A stretch of DNA of 59,908 nucleotides from Xanthomonas euvesicatoria pv. euvesicatoria. GTDB taxonomy: Bacteria; Pseudomonadota; Gammaproteobacteria; Xanthomonadales; Xanthomonadaceae. Each line of letters opens with the position of its first letter. The stretch's first letter is position 1. The stretch lies in contig NZ_JAJIUJ010000012.1 in assembly GCF_020880415.1 (NCBI RefSeq), positions 1-59,908 on the forward strand, given 5' to 3'. The position numbers and the translations under genes were made by a program. The notes under the pieces were generated by a model. That model was given only the letters and a program-made list of their open reading frames with translations, had not been told where the DNA came from and made no database searches. Positions 34,367 to 42,942 of this stretch are shown here, one piece after another.

Positions 34367-37300
34367 ATGTCTACGAATTGCACCAATATGGCTGCAGGCG
34401 TGCGCGTCGTTTTGCGTTGGCCGCTGGTGTTCGCGCTGCTGCTGTTGAGTACGCTGTATTCCGGCAAGGCCGCAGCAGCGGCGTCGCAATATTGTCCGAC
34501 GTTGAACGCCACTGTAGTTCAGGGTGGCTCGGTGCAGATCGACGTCACCACCTGCGACGGCACTGGCGTAGACGACATCGGCGTTGGCTGGGACGGAGTG
34601 CAGCCTCCCCACGGCACTCTGACCGTTCCTAATCCAAGCGGAGCACAGGGAACGCAGATCGTCACATACACGCATAATGGCGACAGCGCCACCAGCGACA
34701 CGTTTCCGCTGGAAGACGGCGCTGGCGATACCATCACAGTCAATATCACGATTACCCCCTCGCGGACCGCCAGCATCGCGGTTAGCCCGTCCGCCGCCAA
34801 CGAGGACAGCGGTACCTCCTTGGTCTACACGGTGACGCTGAGCCAGACCAATACCTCGGCGACCACGGTCAACCTGACCCGCAGCGGCACCGCGACCAGC
34901 GGCACGGACTACTCCGGCGCTGTGACCAGCGTGGTGGTGCCGGCCAATACCGCCTCGGCCAGCTTCAGCGTTACCCCGATCGCCGACACCGCGGTGGAAA
35001 CCGACGAAACGGTGATCTTCAGTGTCGCCAATGGCACCGGCTATTCCACCGGCAGCCCGTCCAGCGCCACCGCCACCATCGTCAACGACGACTTCCCTTC
35101 CGCGAGCATCGCCGTCTCCCCGGCCAGCGTGTCCGAGGACGGCGCCACCAATCTCCTCTACACGGTCACCCTGAACCAACCGTCGCCCACCGCGCTGTCC
35201 ATCGGCTTTGGCGTGAGCGGCACCGCGACCTCGGGCACCGACTATGCGGCCGTCAGTTCGCCGCTGGTGATCGCCGCCGGCCAGACCACCGGCACCATCA
35301 CCATCAATCCGACCGCCGACAGCACTGTCGAGCCCGACGAAACCGTGGTGATCAGTCTCAACACCGGCAGCGGCTACACGGTCGGTTCGCCGAACAGCGC
35401 CACCGGCACCATCCTCAACGACGACCAGCCGGCGCTGTCGATCAACGATGTCTCGGTCAACGAAGGCAATGCCGGCACCACCAACGCCACCTTCACCGTG
35501 TCGTTGAGCGCGCCGGCTGGCGCCGGCGGCGTCAGCTTCGATATCGCCACGGCCGATGGCACCGCCACTGCGGGTGTGGACTATGTCGCCTCCAGTCTGA
35601 CCGGGCAGACCATCCCGGCCGGCAGCAGCAGCGCCACCTTTACCGTGCTGGTCACCGGCGACACGCTGGCCGAGCCGAACGAAACGTTCTTCGTCAACCT
35701 CAGCAATGTCACCGGCGCCAGCGTGAGTGACGGGCAGGGCCTGGGCACGATCGTCAACGACGATGCGCAGCCGGCACTGTCGATCGACGATGTGAGCGTC
35801 AACGAAGGCAACAGCGGCACCACCACGGCCACCTTCACGGTGAGCCTGAGCGCTGCCAGCGGCCAGACAGTCACGGTCAACTACGCCACCGCCGACGGGA
35901 CCGCCACCGCCGGCAGCGACTATGTCGCGCGCTCCGGCACGCTGAGCTTCGCGCCGGGCGTGACCGCGCAAGGCGTGGCCGTCACCGTCAATGGCGACAC
36001 CGCGGTCGAGCCCAACGAAACCTTCAGCGTTGGCCTGTCCGGCGCCAGCAATGCGACCATCGCCCGCGCCACCGGCACCGGCACCATCCTCAACGATGAT
36101 GCGGTGGTGACGATCTCGCCGGCGTCGCTGCCCGCAGCAACCGCAGGCAGCGCGTACAGCCAGACGCTGAGCGCCAGCGGTGGCACCCCCGGCTACAGCT
36201 TCGTGATCAGTGCCGGTACGTTGCCGGCCGGAATGACCCTGAACGCCGCCGGGGTGCTGTCCGGTACGCCGACTGCCAGCGGCAGCTTCAACTTCACCGT
36301 CACCGCAACCGACAGCGGGGCACCGACCAGCGGCAGCCGCGCCTATACCCTGACCGTGGCCGGCGCCAACGTGATCTTGCCGGCCACCACCTTGCCGGCC
36401 GGCACCGCGGGCCAGGCCTATTCGAGTGCGATCACTCCGGCCGCCGGCGGCATTGCGCCCTACAGCTACGCGCTCACCGCCGGCGCGTTGCCCGCCGGCA
36501 TCACGCTCAATAGCGGTAGCGGCGCATTGAGCGGCACCACCACCAGCGTGGGCAGCTTCAGCTTCACCGTCACTGCGACCGACAGTACCAGCGGCACGCC
36601 CTCGCAGGGCACGCGCGGATACACGTTGAACATCGCCGCGCCGACGATTGCAGTGGCGCCGTCCACGGTTCCCACCGCAACACGTGGCACCGCCTACAGC
36701 CAGACGCTGACCGCCAGCGGCGGCACGGCGGCCTACACCTACGCGATCACGAGCGGTGCATTGCCGGCCGGGATCACCTTGGCCAGCAACGGCACCTTGT
36801 CGGGCACGGCCACGCTGGAGGGTACGTTCAACTTCACCGTACAGGCCACCGATGCCAACAGCTTCACCGGCACGCAGGCATACAGCCTGACCGTGGCTGG
36901 CCCGAACCTGGTGTTGCCGGCGTCGACCTTGCCGGCAGGGACGGCCGGGCAGGCCTATGCGGCTGCGGTCACGCCGGCCACCGGCGGCACTGCGCCGTAC
37001 AGCTATGCAGTCACTGCCGGCGCGCTGCCGGGTGGCGTGGGACTGGACGCTGCCACCGGCGGCCTCAGCGGGACGCCGACGGTGTCGGGGACCTTCACCT
37101 TCACCCTGACGGTCACCGACAGCACGCCCAGCCCCGCCGCGCAGGCCAGCCGGAGCTACTCGCTGACCATCAACGCCGCAACGCTGGTGCTGGGGCAGCC
37201 CACCTTGCCGGCGGCCGTGCGTGGCACCGCCTACAACCAGGTGCTCACCGCCAGCGGCGGCGTTGCGCCGTACCGCTACAGCATTGCCAGCGGCACGTTG

Positions 37301-39175
37301 CCGGCTGGATTGACGCTGGCCAGCGACGGCACGCTGTCGGGCACGCCAACGGTACAGGGCACCACGTCGTTCACCATTGCGGTGGCCGATGCGGGCAATG
37401 CCAGCGCCACGCAGGCCTACACCTTCACGGTGAACGATGCGGCGCCGGTGGCGGTGGCCGATGTTGCCGCCACCATGACCGACACCGCCGTGACCGCAGC
37501 GGTCACCGCCAACGACACCGGCAGCATCACCGCGATCGCCATTGCCAGCGCGCCCACCAACGGCACGTCCGTGGTCAACGGGCTGGAAGTGGTCTACACG
37601 CCGAACGCCGGCTTTGCCGGCACCGACGTGCTGAGCTATACCGCCAGCGGCGCAGGCGGCACCTCGGCAGCGGTGACGCTGACCATCACGGTCAACGTGC
37701 GGCCGGTGGCGGTGTCGGTGACTGCGGCGGCAGTGCCGGGCGAAGCGCAACAGGTGGACATCACCCGTAACGCCACCGGCGGGCCGTTCGTGGCGGCTGC
37801 GGTGGTTGCGGTGTTGCCGGCCTCGGCCGGTACCGCCACCATCACCCGCGTGGGCGGCACCGCCAGTGCGGCGGCGGCGCGTGCCTCCGGCCTGTCGCCG
37901 GCGGCCGCTGCAATGGCCGAGACGCCGACCTTTACCCTGACCTTTACGCCCAACCCGGCCTTCGTCGGCCAGGCCACGGTGCAGTTCACCTTGTCCAACG
38001 CATTCGCCACCTCGGCCCCGGCCAGTGTGGTGTTCAACATCGCGCCACGGCGCGACCCGAGCGTGGATGCGGAAGTGCGTGGCCTGATCGATGCGCAGTC
38101 CGAGTCCACGCGGCGTTTTGCGCGGGCGCAGATCGACAACTTCCAGCGCCGTCTGGAGGCCACCCATCGCGGCGGCGGCAGCTTCACCAACGCAGTGAGC
38201 TTCCAGCCGACCTCGCATTGCCGCCAGGCCGAGCGCGGCATCAGTGCGCAGCCGTGCAGCCCGGACACGCAGGACGTCGACAACGACTTCCGCGATGCGC
38301 CCGCGGCGACCGGCACCACCGGCAGCAGCGCGCAGACGCAGGGTGACCTGGGCCTGTGGGTGGGCGGCGCAATCCGCTCGGGCAGCCTGAACCGCCAGAC
38401 CAACAGCAACGGCGTGGATTTCCAGACCGATGGGTTGAGCGTGGGTGCCGACTACCGTGTTGCCTCGTCGCTGGCGATCGGCGCGGGCCTGGGTTGGGGC
38501 CGCGACGACAGCGATGTGGGCAACAACGGCAGCCACAGCAAGGCCACTGCCTACACGATGGCGTTGTACGCCAGCTTCCATCCGGGCAAGGCGTTCTTCT
38601 TCGACACCTTGGTCGGCTACCAGCTGCTGTCTTACGACCTGCGCCGCTTCGTCACCGATGACAGTTCGCTGGCCGAGGGCAACCGCGACGGCAAGCAGTG
38701 GATCGCCTCGCTGTCCACTGGTGCCGACCTGCAACGCGGCACGCTGCAGATCACCCCGTACGCACGGGTGGATGTGGCACGCGCCACCTTGGACGGCTAT
38801 GTAGAAGCAGGCGTGGCCCCGTTCGCGCTGCGCTATGCCGACATGGATGTGGCCACCACCACCGGAAATCTCGGCCTGCGTCTGGAATGGCGTCGCGAGG
38901 TTGCCTGGGGACGGCTGACCCCGCAGTTGCGCGTGGAGTACCAGCGCGACTTCCAGGGCCGTGGCGATGCGATCCTGAGCTACGCCGACCTTACCGGTGG
39001 CCCGTTCTATCGCACCGCGCAGAGCGCGTTCGACCGCAACCGGTTGATGGTGGGCATCGGTGCAGCGCTGTTGACCGAACAAGGCCTGTCGACGCGGCTG
39101 GAATACCGCGGCATCACCGACGGCGACAGCAACAACGATCAGACCTGGATGATCAATCTGGAAAAGAAATACTGA
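34367..39175 (+). CDS. Large autotransporter with Calx-beta and He_PIG repeats
   Basis: The product is 1602 residues. The order is: extended signal peptide (cut near residue 38, AAAAA-S), a short N-domain, four Calx-beta modules (about 132-578; repeats 3 and 4 begin PALSINDVSVNEGN and PALSIDDVSVNEGN), and five He_PIG immunoglobulin-like modules (about 580-1022, each with LPAG..L and GTP). A cadherin-like module (about 1025-1110), a linker, and a C-terminal autotransporter beta-barrel (about 1325-1602) follow. The passenger looks like a rod-shaped adhesin. The last residue is Tyr rather than the usual Phe, which is tolerated. GGGGAAATGGAAT precedes the ATG. A role in adhesion to plant or to other cells is inferred. 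Confidence 0.9.
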   Translation: MSTNCTNMAAGVRVVLRWPLVFALLLLSTLYSGKAAAAASQYCPTLNATVVQGGSVQIDVTTCDGTGVDDIGVGWDGVQPPHGTLTVPNPSGAQGTQIVTYTHNGDSATSDTFPLEDGAGDTITVNITITPSRTASIAVSPSAANEDSGTSLVYTVTLSQTNTSATTVNLTRSGTATSGTDYSGAVTSVVVPANTASASFSVTPIADTAVETDETVIFSVANGTGYSTGSPSSATATIVNDDFPSASIAVSPASVSEDGATNLLYTVTLNQPSPTALSIGFGVSGTATSGTDYAAVSSPLVIAAGQTTGTITINPTADSTVEPDETVVISLNTGSGYTVGSPNSATGTILNDDQPALSINDVSVNEGNAGTTNATFTVSLSAPAGAGGVSFDIATADGTATAGVDYVASSLTGQTIPAGSSSATFTVLVTGDTLAEPNETFFVNLSNVTGASVSDGQGLGTIVNDDAQPALSIDDVSVNEGNSGTTTATFTVSLSAASGQTVTVNYATADGTATAGSDYVARSGTLSFAPGVTAQGVAVTVNGDTAVEPNETFSVGLSGASNATIARATGTGTILNDDAVVTISPASLPAATAGSAYSQTLSASGGTPGYSFVISAGTLPAGMTLNAAGVLSGTPTASGSFNFTVTATDSGAPTSGSRAYTLTVAGANVILPATTLPAGTAGQAYSSAITPAAGGIAPYSYALTAGALPAGITLNSGSGALSGTTTSVGSFSFTVTATDSTSGTPSQGTRGYTLNIAAPTIAVAPSTVPTATRGTAYSQTLTASGGTAAYTYAITSGALPAGITLASNGTLSGTATLEGTFNFTVQATDANSFTGTQAYSLTVAGPNLVLPASTLPAGTAGQAYAAAVTPATGGTAPYSYAVTAGALPGGVGLDAATGGLSGTPTVSGTFTFTLTVTDSTPSPAAQASRSYSLTINAATLVLGQPTLPAAVRGTAYNQVLTASGGVAPYRYSIASGTLPAGLTLASDGTLSGTPTVQGTTSFTIAVADAGNASATQAYTFTVNDAAPVAVADVAATMTDTAVTAAVTANDTGSITAIAIASAPTNGTSVVNGLEVVYTPNAGFAGTDVLSYTASGAGGTSAAVTLTITVNVRPVAVSVTAAAVPGEAQQVDITRNATGGPFVAAAVVAVLPASAGTATITRVGGTASAAAARASGLSPAAAAMAETPTFTLTFTPNPAFVGQATVQFTLSNAFATSAPASVVFNIAPRRDPSVDAEVRGLIDAQSESTRRFARAQIDNFQRRLEATHRGGGSFTNAVSFQPTSHCRQAERGISAQPCSPDTQDVDNDFRDAPAATGTTGSSAQTQGDLGLWVGGAIRSGSLNRQTNSNGVDFQTDGLSVGADYRVASSLAIGAGLGWGRDDSDVGNNGSHSKATAYTMALYASFHPGKAFFFDTLVGYQLLSYDLRRFVTDDSSLAEGNRDGKQWIASLSTGADLQRGTLQITPYARVDVARATLDGYVEAGVAPFALRYADMDVATTTGNLGLRLEWRREVAWGRLTPQLRVEYQRDFQGRGDAILSYADLTGGPFYRTAQSAFDRNRLMVGIGAALLTEQGLSTRLEYRGITDGDSNNDQTWMINLEKKY

Positions 39176-39201
39176 TCGGGTTGTAAGCCACGCGGTCATG
39201 C

Positions 39202-39241
39202 AACGCGATGGGCCGGGCGAACACCCCCGGCCCATTGCGTT
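39202..39241 (+). terminator. Strong hairpin after the autotransporter gene
   Basis: AACGC-ATGGGCCGGG and CCCGGCCCAT-GCGTT form a stem of about 15 bp around an 8-nt loop, 27 bp after the stop. It is followed by a weak TTTGTG tract. The rest of the 353-bp gap to recC (39176-39528) holds no supported gene. Confidence 0.65.
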
Positions 39242-39528
39242 TGTGATGTCGACGGCGTGTTGCGCGCGTGGTTGCGATGACGCTCGCGGACGCAGTGAAT
39301 GGCTGCGTTGGGCGCCTCGAAGGTTGCACGTAACGACCGCAGTACATCGAATGCGGTGTGGAGCCCGATGGCAGTGGGTGACGCACGGTGTGGCGCGCCG
39401 TCGATCGGCATCTCCCGCGCAGCGCTGTTGCACGGTGCCGTGCGGCCTTGCGTCTCAGCGCGGTGACCTGGCCGCCGACACGGCGGCCAACAACGCCTCA
39501 CACGCGCATCCGGCACAATGCGCCACGC

Positions 39529-42500
39529 ATGCACGCCACTTCCGCGCCCGATTTCCGTCTTTATCCATCCAATGCGCTGGATACCCTGGCCGCCTTGCTC
39601 GCGCAGGAGTTGCGCCGGCCGATGCCGGGGCAGCCGTTGCTGCAGCCGGAGGTGGTGCTGATTCCGCAGGTGGCGATGCGGCGCTGGTTGCAGTCCACGC
39701 TTGCGGCCGAGCACGGTGTTGCGGCGAATCTGGAATTTCTCACGCCCGGCGAATTCGTCGCGCGCGCGCTGGAGCGCAACCTCGGCGCGGCCGACGACGA
39801 CCTGGACATGGCCACCACGCAGTGGCGGTTGTATGCGGCCCTGCAGTCGGACCTGGGCAGCGACGCGGCCCTGGCCCCGCTGGCCGGATACCTGTCCGAT
39901 GGCGATGCGCTCAAGCCATGGGCGCTGGCCGGCGAGCTGGCCAGCGTGTTCGAGAAATACCAGGCATGGCGCCGCGACTGGTTGCTGCGCTGGGAAGCAG
40001 GCGCCGACCCGGACGACCCGCAGGCACGGTTGTGGCGCAGCATCGCCACCGGCCGGCAATACCGCGCCCGGCGCATCGGCCAGTATCTGGATCGCCATGC
40101 GCGTGCCGACGGCCCGTTGCCGCAAGGCCTGCCGCCGCGCGTATTCGCGTTCGCCATCTTGAACATCTCGCCGGACGTCCTGCGCGTGCTGGCCACGCAG
40201 GCGCGCGTGGGCACGCTGCACTTCTATCTGCCCACGCCGACGCAAGGCTACTGGGGCGACCTGCAGACCTTGTGGCAACGCCGGCGCGAAGACGGCGCCG
40301 TGCAACTGTTCGCCGAGCAGGTACAGGAAAACCCGTTGCTGCAGGCCTGGGGCGCAGCCGGGCGCGATTTCATGGCGTTGGTGGGCGATTACGAAGTGGT
40401 GCACCCGCTGGCCGAAATCGCCGCCTACGCCGACCCGCTCGAATCCGGCCGCCGCACGCTGGCCGATGGCGGGTTGGGCGACAGCCTGTTGCGGCGCATG
40501 CAGAGCGATCTGTTCCATCGCCGCGCGCCTGCGGCGGAAGCGGTATTGCCGGCGGTGAATCTGCACGACCCCAGCCTGCAGGTGCATGCCTGCCACACGC
40601 GGCTGCGCGAGTTGCAGGTGTTGCACGACCAACTGCGTGCGCTGCTCGACGATGCACGCTTCGACCCGCCCCTGCAGCCGCGCGAGATCGCGGTGCTGTC
40701 GCCCAATATCGACCCGTACGTGCCGTATCTGGATGCGGTGTTCGGCAGCCATGGCAACGACGACGCGCTGCCCTATGCGCTGGCCGATGCCAGCCCGTTG
40801 GCGAGCGAGTCGCTGGCCGAGGTGTTCCTCACCTTGCTCGGTTTGCCGATCGCGCGTTTCGGGCTGCATGAAATCCTCGACCTGCTGGCCAGCGCGCCGA
40901 TCGCCGAAGCGGCCGGGTTGGACGAAGCCGGGCTGGAACGCCTGCGCAGCTGGCTGCACGCGGCCGGCGCGCGTTGGGGCCTGGACGCAGCGCACCGGCG
41001 GCAGCACCAGGCACCGGGCGACGATGCCTACACCTGGCGTTTCGCGCTGGACCGGCTGCTGCTCGGCCATGCCAGCGGCGCCGACGAGGACATCGATGGG
41101 GTGGCGCCGTGGCCGCAGCTGGAAGGCAGCGCGCTGGCCGCACTGGACACCTTGTTGCGGTTGTTGCGCGTGCTCGAACGGCATCAAGCCGCGCTGGCCG
41201 AGGCGATGACACCGGTCGAGTGGCGCGAGCGGTTGCTGGGCCTGCTCGAAGCATTGATTCCGACCATGCCGACTGCGCCGCGCGCGCAACGCGCGCTGGA
41301 TCGCTTGCGCGCGTTGATCGTCCAATTCGCCCGCGACGCGATGCGCGCCGAGTACGCCGGCAAGGTGCCTGCCGAGGTAGTGCGTGCGCATTTTGCGGCG
41401 GTGCTGGGCGAATCGGATACGCGCGCGCCGCTGCTTACCGGCGGCATCAGTTTCGGGCGCATGGTGCCGATGCGCTTGCTGCCGTTCCGCGTGATCTGCC
41501 TGCTCGGCATGAACGATGGCGACTTCCCGCGGCGCGACCCGGCCGCCGGGCTCAATCGCCTCACCGCGGAACTGGGCACCGAGCGTCGCCGGCACGGCGA
41601 CCGCTCCACGCGCGAGGACGACCGCTTTTTGTTCCTGCAGTTGTTCGCTTCCGCGCAGGACGTGTTTTATCTGAGCTATCTCGGCGCCGATGCGCGCGAT
41701 GGCAGCGTGCGCGAGCCGTCGGTGCTGGTCAGCGAATTACTGGCAAGCGCTGCGCAGTACCACGCCGCCAGCAACGCGCTCGACACGCTGGTGGTGCGAC
41801 ACCCGTTGCAACCCTTCGCCGCTGCCGCGTTCGGCGCGCTGGGCGACGAGAGCGATGCCGGAGCCGACCCGCGCCGTTTCAGTTATCGCCGGCAGTGGCG
41901 GCCGGCGGTGGACAGCCTGGTCGGCCAGCGGCAGCCGCTGGCGCCGTGGGTGGCCGGTGCATTGCCGGCCGAAGGGATCGCCTTGCCGGCCAGCATGTCC
42001 ATCGACGCGCTGCGCCGCCTGTTGACCGACCCGGCCGGGCAGTTCCTGCGTCATCGATTGGGCATGCGCCTGCCCGATCCGGCCGGAGAGGACGCCGATC
42101 TGGAACCGTTGCTCGCCCCCACGCGCGGGTTGGATCAATACGGGTTGCAGCAGCAGATATTCGACGCTGCATTGGCCGGCGACACCGAGCACCTGTACGC
42201 GCGTCTGCGTGCCCGCGCGCTGCTGCCGTCCGGCCCGCTGGGGCGGCGCCAGCTCGACGAGCGCGTGGCGCAATTGCGCCCGTATGCCGATGCGTTCCGG
42301 CAGTGGCGTGGCGAATCCCCGGCCCAGTCGCGCCGCCTGCAGGTGCAGATTGACGAGATCGAATTGCACGGTCGTGTGCCGGGCTGGTACGCAAGCGGCG
42401 TGGGGCGCGTGCAGGTCGGCGCGCTCAGCGGCCGCAGCGCCATTCGCCACGGCCTGGAATGGCTGCTGCTGCGCGCCGCCGGTGAGCACGCGCCGTACGT

Positions 42501-42942
42501 GCGTTTCTTCGAACACGACGACGGCCTGGGCCCGCATCCCATCGACGCGCAGCCGCTGTCGCAGACACAGGCGCGCACCGCGTTGGCCGAGCTGCTGCAG
42601 CTGTATCGCCAGGGCTTGCAGATGCCGCTGGCGTTCGCGCCGTACAGCAGCTGGAAATATCACCAGGCCGCGCGCGGCGGCGACCTGGACAAGGCCATCA
42701 AGGAGGCGGCCGGGCAGTGGCAATCGGGCTTCGGCTGGAGCGAATCGCACAGCCCGGAGCTGCGCCTGGTCACCCGCGGCCGCGACCCGTTTGCCGACGC
42801 GCAACGCTTCGCCGAGTTCGCCGCCACCAGCCATCGGGTGTATGCATTGCTCGAACAGGGAAACACCGGCGCGCCGCTGGAGACCGAGCGCGTGATCGAC
42901 AGCTGGCGACACTGGCACGGCGCGCAGGAGGATGTCGAATGA
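39529..42942 (+). CDS. recC: Exodeoxyribonuclease V gamma subunit RecC
   Basis: The product is 1137 residues, the usual RecC length. The start FRLYPSNALDTLAALLA and blocks such as VLIPQVAMRRWLQ, MNDGDFPRRD and FLFLQLFASAQDVFYLSYLG are RecC hallmarks. RecC lacks active helicase and nuclease sites and scans for Chi while splitting the duplex. It is the first gene of recCBD, and its stop overlaps the recB start (ATGA). Confidence 0.95.
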   Translation: MHATSAPDFRLYPSNALDTLAALLAQELRRPMPGQPLLQPEVVLIPQVAMRRWLQSTLAAEHGVAANLEFLTPGEFVARALERNLGAADDDLDMATTQWRLYAALQSDLGSDAALAPLAGYLSDGDALKPWALAGELASVFEKYQAWRRDWLLRWEAGADPDDPQARLWRSIATGRQYRARRIGQYLDRHARADGPLPQGLPPRVFAFAILNISPDVLRVLATQARVGTLHFYLPTPTQGYWGDLQTLWQRRREDGAVQLFAEQVQENPLLQAWGAAGRDFMALVGDYEVVHPLAEIAAYADPLESGRRTLADGGLGDSLLRRMQSDLFHRRAPAAEAVLPAVNLHDPSLQVHACHTRLRELQVLHDQLRALLDDARFDPPLQPREIAVLSPNIDPYVPYLDAVFGSHGNDDALPYALADASPLASESLAEVFLTLLGLPIARFGLHEILDLLASAPIAEAAGLDEAGLERLRSWLHAAGARWGLDAAHRRQHQAPGDDAYTWRFALDRLLLGHASGADEDIDGVAPWPQLEGSALAALDTLLRLLRVLERHQAALAEAMTPVEWRERLLGLLEALIPTMPTAPRAQRALDRLRALIVQFARDAMRAEYAGKVPAEVVRAHFAAVLGESDTRAPLLTGGISFGRMVPMRLLPFRVICLLGMNDGDFPRRDPAAGLNRLTAELGTERRRHGDRSTREDDRFLFLQLFASAQDVFYLSYLGADARDGSVREPSVLVSELLASAAQYHAASNALDTLVVRHPLQPFAAAAFGALGDESDAGADPRRFSYRRQWRPAVDSLVGQRQPLAPWVAGALPAEGIALPASMSIDALRRLLTDPAGQFLRHRLGMRLPDPAGEDADLEPLLAPTRGLDQYGLQQQIFDAALAGDTEHLYARLRARALLPSGPLGRRQLDERVAQLRPYADAFRQWRGESPAQSRRLQVQIDEIELHGRVPGWYASGVGRVQVGALSGRSAIRHGLEWLLLRAAGEHAPYVRFFEHDDGLGPHPIDAQPLSQTQARTALAELLQLYRQGLQMPLAFAPYSSWKYHQAARGGDLDKAIKEAAGQWQSGFGWSESHSPELRLVTRGRDPFADAQRFAEFAATSHRVYALLEQGNTGAPLETERVIDSWRHWHGAQEDVE

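Noticed and set aside
34367..38050. Repetitive DNA in the autotransporter as a CRISPR-like or satellite array
   Set aside because: The repeats are long, diverged and in frame, and correspond to protein modules.
34241..39433. A 1730-codon open frame antisense to the autotransporter gene
   Set aside because: It mirrors GC-rich codon bias of the sense gene; its product is low-complexity (Gly/Arg/Val/His-rich) and no domain is seen, whereas the sense strand has clear Calx-beta, He_PIG and barrel domains.
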